Below, one piece after another: positions 6,754 through 11,028 of a stretch of DNA of 11,028 nucleotides. How positions within the stretch are numbered: the stretch's first letter is position 1; the number at the start of each line of letters is the position of its first letter. The position numbers and the translations under genes were made by a program. Source of the stretch: Acidobacteriota bacterium. Lineage in GTDB: Bacteria; Acidobacteriota; Vicinamibacteria; Vicinamibacterales; 2-12-FULL-66-21. The stretch lies in NCBI GenBank assembly GCA_020200195.1, contig JAIVJE010000357.1, positions 1-11,028 of the forward strand, written 5' to 3'. Under the pieces are notes generated by a model, which searched no databases, had not been told where the DNA came from, and saw only the letters and a list, made by a program, of their open reading frames with translations.

Positions 6754-7854
6754 ATGACACAGCACCGGAACACCGTGGGCAGTTTCCTGCGCTCAGCCCT
6801 GTTCCTGACGGCGGTTGCGCCCGCACACGCCCAGGTGACGCCTGCCGCGGGGCACACGCCCCAGGACGATACGCCGTCCATCCGCGTCGGCGCGACGATC
6901 TTCGCCGACTACACCTTCACCCAGAAGCCGGAGATCCGGGACGCAGATGGCAACGCCGTCAAGCTGAACGCGTTCAACGTCGGCCGAGCCTACATCAACG
7001 TCACCGGCAACATCTCGCACCTGATCGCGTTCCGCATCACGCCGGATATCTCGCGGGAGACCGGCACCGGCAGTTCCCTGAGCGGCAGCTACACGTTCCG
7101 GCTGAAATATGCCTACGCACAGTTCAACCTGGACGACTGGATGAATCGCGGATCGTGGGTCCGCCTCGGGATGCAGCAGACACCGTGGGTCGACTTCGAG
7201 GAAACCGTCTATCGCTATCGCTTTCAGGGCCCGATCTTCGCCGACCGCGAGGGTTTCCTCTCCTCCTCCGATGTCGGCGCATCTTTCCGCTACAACCTGC
7301 CGGGCAATTACGGCGACATCCATGGCGGCATCTACAACGGGGAGACATACACGCGCGCCGAAGCCAACGATCAGAAGGCGTTCATGGTTCGCGCGAGCGT
7401 GCGGCCGATGCGCATGCACCCGGTGCTCCGGGGAATCCGGCTGACGGGGTTCTACGATCACGACGCGTACGTGAAGCATGCCGAACGGCGGCGCGCCATC
7501 GGCGCAGTGACTTTCGAACATAGGTACATCAACGCCGCGGCCAGCTACCTGTCGGTCACCGACCAGCTGCGCGCCACGGCTGCGAAAGTCGATGGACACG
7601 GCTTCTCCGTCTGGGCGACTCTCAAGGCGACCAACGGCTGGGAAGGGTTGTTCCGCTACGACCAGCTCGAACCGAACTCGGACCTCGACGGAACGCGGAA
7701 GCGCACGATAGCCGGGATCGCGTACTGGTTCCCCCATCAAGGCACCGTGTCGACGGCGCTGCTCTTCGACATGGAACAGGTGAACTTTGACGACTTCGCG
7801 CCGGCGCAGCCCACTCAGCGGCGCTTCACCCTCCACGCGCTGGTGAATTTTTGA
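6754..7854 (+). CDS. Outer-membrane porin, probably phosphate-selective (OprO/OprP-like)
   Basis: The protein is 366 aa from the ATG at 6754. That start gives a clean Sec signal peptide (hydrophobic SFLRSALFLTAVAPAHA, cleavage before QVTP). An upstream in-frame GTG at 6715 lies inside the PHO-box-like element and would spoil the signal. The mature protein is a series of alternating amphipathic strands rich in Tyr, Phe, Gly and Arg. Examples are VGATIFADYTF, RLKYAYAQFNLDDW and GVRLGMQ-like segments near residues 125-145, and it ends with a terminal Phe in RRFTLHALVNF, the usual signal for outer-membrane barrel insertion. It resembles phosphate-selective porin O/P family proteins. The phosphate specificity is inferred mainly from its place at the head of the pst operon behind a PHO box. 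A general porin of the same fold cannot be excluded. Confidence 0.78.
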   Translation: MTQHRNTVGSFLRSALFLTAVAPAHAQVTPAAGHTPQDDTPSIRVGATIFADYTFTQKPEIRDADGNAVKLNAFNVGRAYINVTGNISHLIAFRITPDISRETGTGSSLSGSYTFRLKYAYAQFNLDDWMNRGSWVRLGMQQTPWVDFEETVYRYRFQGPIFADREGFLSSSDVGASFRYNLPGNYGDIHGGIYNGETYTRAEANDQKAFMVRASVRPMRMHPVLRGIRLTGFYDHDAYVKHAERRRAIGAVTFEHRYINAAASYLSVTDQLRATAAKVDGHGFSVWATLKATNGWEGLFRYDQLEPNSDLDGTRKRTIAGIAYWFPHQGTVSTALLFDMEQVNFDDFAPAQPTQRRFTLHALVNF

Positions 7855-7897
7855 TGGTGATCCGGGACGTGCCCACGGATCTCGAGACAGCAACGCT

Positions 7898-7904
7898 GGA
7901 GGAG
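7898..7904 (+). promoter_or_regulatory. Ribosome binding site of the shortened pstS
   Basis: GGAGGAG lies 5 nt before the ATG at 7910. It is a strong site, so the shortened PstS is probably still translated. Confidence 0.65.
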
Positions 7905-7909
7905 CAAAC

Positions 7910-8497
7910 ATGAGGACGTGGACGAAGGCGGCGGCCGTCGTGATCGTCGCGATGACGGCAGGCGCGGGTCTCGCAGCCCAGCGAGTGCAGATCACCGGCG
8001 CGGGGGCGACCTTCCCGAACCCGATCTACTCGAAGTGGTTCTCGGAGTACAACAAGCTGCACCCGAACGTGGAGATCAATTACCAGTCACAAGGCTCAGG
8101 CGCCGGTATCCGTCAGCTCACGTCGCGCACCGTGTTCTTCGGCGCGACCGACGGACCCATGACGCCGGAGCAGATGCAGGCAGCGCCCGGGAAGATCCTG
8201 CACCTGCCAACGGTGCTCGGTGCGGTGGTGCCCGTGTATAACCTCCCCGGTGTCTCTCAGGAGCTCAAGTTCAACGGACAGGTCCTCGCCGACATCATCC
8301 TGGGCAAGGTTACGAAGTGGAACGATCCGGCACTCGCGGCGCTGAACTCCGGGACGACGGCGAAAATCATGGTCGATTTCATGAAGTGGGCGCTCACCGA
8401 CGGACAGAAGTTTGCCCGCGATCTGGGATACGCGCCGCTGCCAAAGCCGATCATCGACATGGAAATGGCGGCGCTGCAGAGAATCAAGGTTCAATAA
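7910..8497 (+). CDS. Internally deleted PstS-like phosphate-binding protein (195 aa)
   Basis: This paralogue of the adjacent intact PstS has 195 aa rather than about 340-360. It has a Sec signal (residues 1-23, cleavage near AGLAA|QR, no lipobox Cys). It keeps the first lobe with ITGAGATFPNPIYSKWF, the SQGSGAG loop and FFGATDGPM. After WNDPALAALNSGTT (137-150) it jumps to AKIMVDFMKWALTDGQ, which matches the extreme C-terminal helices of PstS. Compared with the neighbour, 147 residues (its positions 166-312) are missing exactly in frame. The lost part includes the RSDGSGTT loop that supplies the Arg, Ser, Gly and Thr phosphate ligands, so normal phosphate capture is unlikely. The signal peptide, start site and stop are intact. 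It could be a remnant of a pstS duplication, a non-canonical accessory protein, or an assembly artefact. Confidence 0.8.
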   Translation: MRTWTKAAAVVIVAMTAGAGLAAQRVQITGAGATFPNPIYSKWFSEYNKLHPNVEINYQSQGSGAGIRQLTSRTVFFGATDGPMTPEQMQAAPGKILHLPTVLGAVVPVYNLPGVSQELKFNGQVLADIILGKVTKWNDPALAALNSGTTAKIMVDFMKWALTDGQKFARDLGYAPLPKPIIDMEMAALQRIKVQ

Positions 8498-8516
8498 GCG
8501 CACATGTCAAGCACAC

Positions 8517-8523
8517 GGGAGAG
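8517..8523 (+). promoter_or_regulatory. Ribosome binding site deciding the start of the intact pstS
   Basis: GGGAGAG lies 4 nt before the ATG at 8528. The alternative in-frame ATG at 8504 has no purine-rich element before it, and using it would put charged residues (STRER) ahead of the signal peptide. Confidence 0.6.
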
Positions 8524-8527
8524 ACTC

Positions 8528-9601
8528 ATGAGACAGCTGGGTTTGGGTGTCGCGCTGTTGGCCGCGGTGACTGCTGCGGCATGTTCCGGATCCAGTCAGC
8601 CGCCGGCCTCACAGTCGTCCGGTGCCGCGGGCAGCGCACGCGGCGCGGCACAGATAACGGGCGCCGGAGCAACCTTTCCGAATCCGTTGTACTCGAAATG
8701 GTTCTCGGACTACAACAAGCTGCACCCCAACGTGGAAATCAACTATCAGTCGCAGGGGTCCGGCGCCGGCATCCGACAGCTGATCAGCCGCACGGTGTTT
8801 TTCGGCGCCACCGACGGCCCGATGACGGATGAACAGTTGAAGGCAGCCTCCGACAGGATCCTGCACTTCCCAACCGTGCTCGGCGCGGTCGTGCCGGTCT
8901 ACAACCTACCGAACTTCTCGGGTGAAATGAAGGTGAGCGGGCCGGTGCTGGCGGAGATCATCCTGGGCAACATCAAGAAATGGAACGATCCGGCACTCGC
9001 CAAGCTCAATCCCGGTGTCACCCTGCCCGCGACCGACATTACGGTCGTCCACCGATCGGATGGCTCGGGCACGACGTTTATCTGGGTCGACTATCTGTCC
9101 AAGGTATCGCCGGCATTCAAGAGCAAGGTCGGCGTGGACACCTCGGTCAGCTGGCCCGTCGGGGTGGGCGGCAAAGGCAACGAGGGTGTCGCGGGCCTGG
9201 TGCGGCAAACGCCGGGCGCGCTCGGCTACGTCGAGTCGATCTATGCCCAGCAGAACAAGATTGCTTACGCGGCCGTGGAGAACAGCGCGGGTGCATTCGT
9301 CAAGGCATCGGTTGATTCGGTCACGGCCGCCGCGGCCGGGGCCGCCGCGCAGCTGCCGGACGACTTCCGAGTCTCCATCACGAACGCGCCGGGCGCCGAT
9401 GCCTATCCGATTGCCTCGTTCACCTGGATCCTCTTGTATGAAAATCCGGAGAACAAGGCGCACGCGACGGTCATGGTCGATTTCCTCAAATGGGCGCTTA
9501 CCGATGGTCAGGCGTCTGCGCGGGAGCTCGGCTATGCGGCGCTGCCTCGGGCTGTGGTGGACAAGGAAATGATCGCACTCCAGAAGATCAGGCTGCAGTA
9601 G
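8528..9601 (+). CDS. pstS: Phosphate ABC transporter substrate-binding lipoprotein PstS
   Basis: This is a 357-aa periplasmic phosphate receptor. The signal sequence MRQLGLGVALLAAVTAAAC ends in a lipobox-like AAAC, so Cys19 is probably lipidated and the protein tethered. A Ser/Ala/Gly/Pro linker (20-40) follows. The phosphate-site loops are all present: ITGAGATFPNPLYSKWF (43-59), SQGSGAG (75-81), FFGATDGPM (91-99) and HRSDGSGTT (175-183). They correspond to the Thr/Phe, Ser, Asp and Arg-Ser-Gly-Thr ligands of E. coli PstS. ALGYVESIYA (231-240) and the C-terminal FLKWALTDGQASARELGYAA (319-338) are also typical. The start at 8528 is preferred over 8504 on RBS and signal-peptide grounds. It follows the shortened paralogue by 30 bp, and its stop directly abuts the pstC ATG, indicating one operon. 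Confidence 0.95.
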   Translation: MRQLGLGVALLAAVTAAACSGSSQPPASQSSGAAGSARGAAQITGAGATFPNPLYSKWFSDYNKLHPNVEINYQSQGSGAGIRQLISRTVFFGATDGPMTDEQLKAASDRILHFPTVLGAVVPVYNLPNFSGEMKVSGPVLAEIILGNIKKWNDPALAKLNPGVTLPATDITVVHRSDGSGTTFIWVDYLSKVSPAFKSKVGVDTSVSWPVGVGGKGNEGVAGLVRQTPGALGYVESIYAQQNKIAYAAVENSAGAFVKASVDSVTAAAAGAAAQLPDDFRVSITNAPGADAYPIASFTWILLYENPENKAHATVMVDFLKWALTDGQASARELGYAALPRAVVDKEMIALQKIRLQ

Positions 9602-10561
9602 ATGGCGCTCCCGTTCGTGAAAGGCCGGTCGGACGAGCTGATTTTCCGCGGAGGCACCGGTGTGTTCGCGGTGGTGCTCATCGCGCTCGTCGCCGCAATC
9701 GGCGTCGAGCTGTACCGCCAGTCGCTGCTGTCGATCCGCGAGTTCGGCTGGCAGTTCTGGCTGACGGACACCTGGGATCCCGTCGCCGGCCAGTTCGGGG
9801 CGCGGCCCTTCATCTGGGGCACACTCTACTCGTCGATTCTGGCGCTCATCATCGCCACGCCGATTGCGCTCGGCATCGCAATCTATATCTCAGAGTTGGC
9901 GCCCGTCAGGCTGCGGCGGCCACTCGTGTTCCTGACGGAGTTGCTCGCGGCCATTCCGTCGATCGTCTACGGGCTCTGGGGCATCTTCGTCCTCGTCCCC
10001 ATCGTGCGCCAATTCGAGATCGCCACTCCCGAATGGCTCAAGGGCGTTCCGCTGTTCACCGGTCCGCCGCTTGGCGTCGGGATGCTTGCCGCCGCCCTCA
10101 TTCTCTCGATCATGGTCATCCCCTTCACCTCGTCGGTGGCGCGCGAGGTCCTGAAGGCGGTGCCGCAAGCGCAGCGCGAGGGGGCGTACGCCTTGGGGGC
10201 AACCCCGTGGGAGGCGATCCGCATGGCGCTCTTCTACGCGCGCACGGGGATCATCGGCGCGGTGATGCTCGGATTTGGGCGAGCGTTGGGCGAGACGATG
10301 GCCGTTACGATGGTGATTGGGAACAACCCGCAGATCACCTGGTCGCTGTACGCACCGCAGTACACGATGTCGGCGGTATTGGCCAATGAGTTCGCGGAAG
10401 CCGCGGGCGATCTGTACCTCCACGCGCTGGTGGAGATGGGGCTGGTGCTATTCGTCATCACATTGATCATCAACGTCATTTCGCGGTCGTTCATCTGGTC
10501 GATGGCGCGTCAGAAGCAGTCGCGACTCGTCAAGACTGCGGCAATCAAGGCGGCGGCATGA
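9602..10561 (+). CDS. pstC: Phosphate ABC transporter permease PstC
   Basis: This is a 319-aa inner-membrane permease that forms the transport channel with PstA and is energised by PstB. About six membrane segments are visible (near 18-40, 72-96, 105-130, 155-178, 218-240 and 275-300). The cytoplasmic EAA-type loop that docks the ATPase is AREVLKAVPQAQREGAYALG followed by ATPWEAIR (about 181-208). Characteristic PstC stretches are ELLAAIPSIVYGLWGIFVLV and GRALGETMAVTMVIGN. The ATG is immediately adjacent to the pstS stop, and the 3' end overlaps pstA by 4 nt (ATGA), so translational coupling across pstS-pstC-pstA is likely. Length and motifs are normal. Confidence 0.95.
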   Translation: MALPFVKGRSDELIFRGGTGVFAVVLIALVAAIGVELYRQSLLSIREFGWQFWLTDTWDPVAGQFGARPFIWGTLYSSILALIIATPIALGIAIYISELAPVRLRRPLVFLTELLAAIPSIVYGLWGIFVLVPIVRQFEIATPEWLKGVPLFTGPPLGVGMLAAALILSIMVIPFTSSVAREVLKAVPQAQREGAYALGATPWEAIRMALFYARTGIIGAVMLGFGRALGETMAVTMVIGNNPQITWSLYAPQYTMSAVLANEFAEAAGDLYLHALVEMGLVLFVITLIINVISRSFIWSMARQKQSRLVKTAAIKAAA

Positions 10562-11028
10562 CGCGCGACCGCTGGCGCCGTGGACTCTCCCACACAATTG
10601 TCGCCCTGTGCGCCGCGGCGGTGCTGCTCGCGCTGATCCCCCTCGCGCTGGTCCTGTTCTACGTGGTCTCTCAGGGCATTACGTCTTTGAATCTGGCGTT
10701 TTTCACGAACATGCCGGCGCCGGTCGGGGAGCCGGGCGGCGGCATGGGCAACGCGATCGTGGGCTCACTGGTCGTCACGGGCCTGGGGGCGGTGTTCGCC
10801 ATCCCCATCGGTATCATGAGCGGTATTTACGCCGCCGAGTATGCGGGGACACGGCTCGCATCGGCGGTGCGCTTTGCCGCCGACACGTTGAACGGCGTCC
10901 CGTCCATCGTGATCGGCCTCTTCATCTATGGGATTGCCGTGCTGCCGTTCGGGCAGTTCTCCGCGCTGGCGGGTGGGCTGGCGCTCGGCGTGATGATGAT
11001 CCCGCTCATCATGCGCACGACCGAGGAA
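10558..11028 (+). CDS. pstA: Phosphate ABC transporter permease PstA (N-terminal part, runs off the window)
   Basis: The frame opens at ATG 10558 overlapping the pstC stop (ATGA) and stays open for 157 codons to the window edge. The N-terminus has a basic leader (TRDRWRRG) and a first membrane helix (VALCAAAVLLALIPLALVLF). A periplasmic stretch (FFTNMPAPVGEPGGGMGNAI) follows. Then come SLVVTGLGAVFAIPIGIMSG, the PstA-typical ADTLNGVPSIVIGLFIYGIA, and the beginning of the ATPase-docking loop (MIPLIMRTTEE) at the edge. PstA pairs with PstC to form the phosphate channel. Roughly the last 130 residues, and the expected pstB and phoU genes, lie outside the window. Confidence 0.93.
   Translation, partial: MTRDRWRRGLSHTIVALCAAAVLLALIPLALVLFYVVSQGITSLNLAFFTNMPAPVGEPGGGMGNAIVGSLVVTGLGAVFAIPIGIMSGIYAAEYAGTRLASAVRFAADTLNGVPSIVIGLFIYGIAVLPFGQFSALAGGLALGVMMIPLIMRTTEE

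Noticed and set aside
6793..7995. A 400-codon open frame antisense to the porin and the pstS start
   Set aside because: It lies opposite a gene with a signal peptide, barrel pattern and terminal Phe, its translation is Arg/Val-rich without recognisable domains, and such frames are common opposite GC-rich genes.

Overview
The window is GC-rich bacterial chromosome with tightly packed genes and a strong G/C bias at third codon positions. It is a phosphate-acquisition locus. The combination of PhoB/PhoR, Pit with its DUF47 partner, an outer-membrane porin, a predicted lipoprotein PstS and a heavy-metal/multidrug RND pump remnant indicates a Gram-negative, diderm organism. The 9-nt GTTCG-type intergenic repeat and general gene style remind me of Acidobacteriota (Vicinamibacteria-like soil bacteria). 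That placement is an impression, not something proven here.

Layout. (1) 2-619, minus: a glycine-zipper lipoprotein-like protein. (2) 620-924: a gene-free stretch holding a small stem-loop cluster and, next to phoB, a two-armed inverted array of 9-nt GTTCG repeats. (3) 925-3362, plus: phoB and phoR, overlapping by 4 nt (GTGA), encoding the phosphate-starvation two-component system. (4) 3370-5008, minus: a DUF47/PhoU-like gene followed by pit (low-affinity phosphate permease), convergent with phoR across 7 bp. (5) About 5103-6631, plus: a decayed CusA/HME-type RND efflux pump with a missing N-terminus, a large internal deletion and a one-base frameshift. (6) 6754-11028, plus: a putative phosphate porin, a pstS with a large in-frame deletion, an intact pstS, pstC, and pstA running off the window. 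pstB and phoU would be expected beyond the right edge.

How it works together. PhoR would sense phosphate status and phosphorylate PhoB. Two sites fit the PHO-box architecture (7-bp repeats, 4-bp spacer, 11-bp period) and share YCGTAAC-N4-CTGTRAC in the direction of transcription. One precedes the porin-pst operon and one precedes DUF47-pit, so both transport routes look like PhoB targets. Phosphate would cross the outer membrane through the porin, be captured by PstS and be imported by PstCA(B). Pit and its DUF47 partner would provide the low-affinity route.

Most worth checking: the matched pair of PHO boxes, the PstS paralogue that has cleanly lost half of its phosphate site while staying in frame, the eroded RND gene between the two phosphate operons, and the inverted repeat array next to phoB. 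I see no wholly new system here. The window is a well-organised Pho regulon cluster with some unusual remnants.
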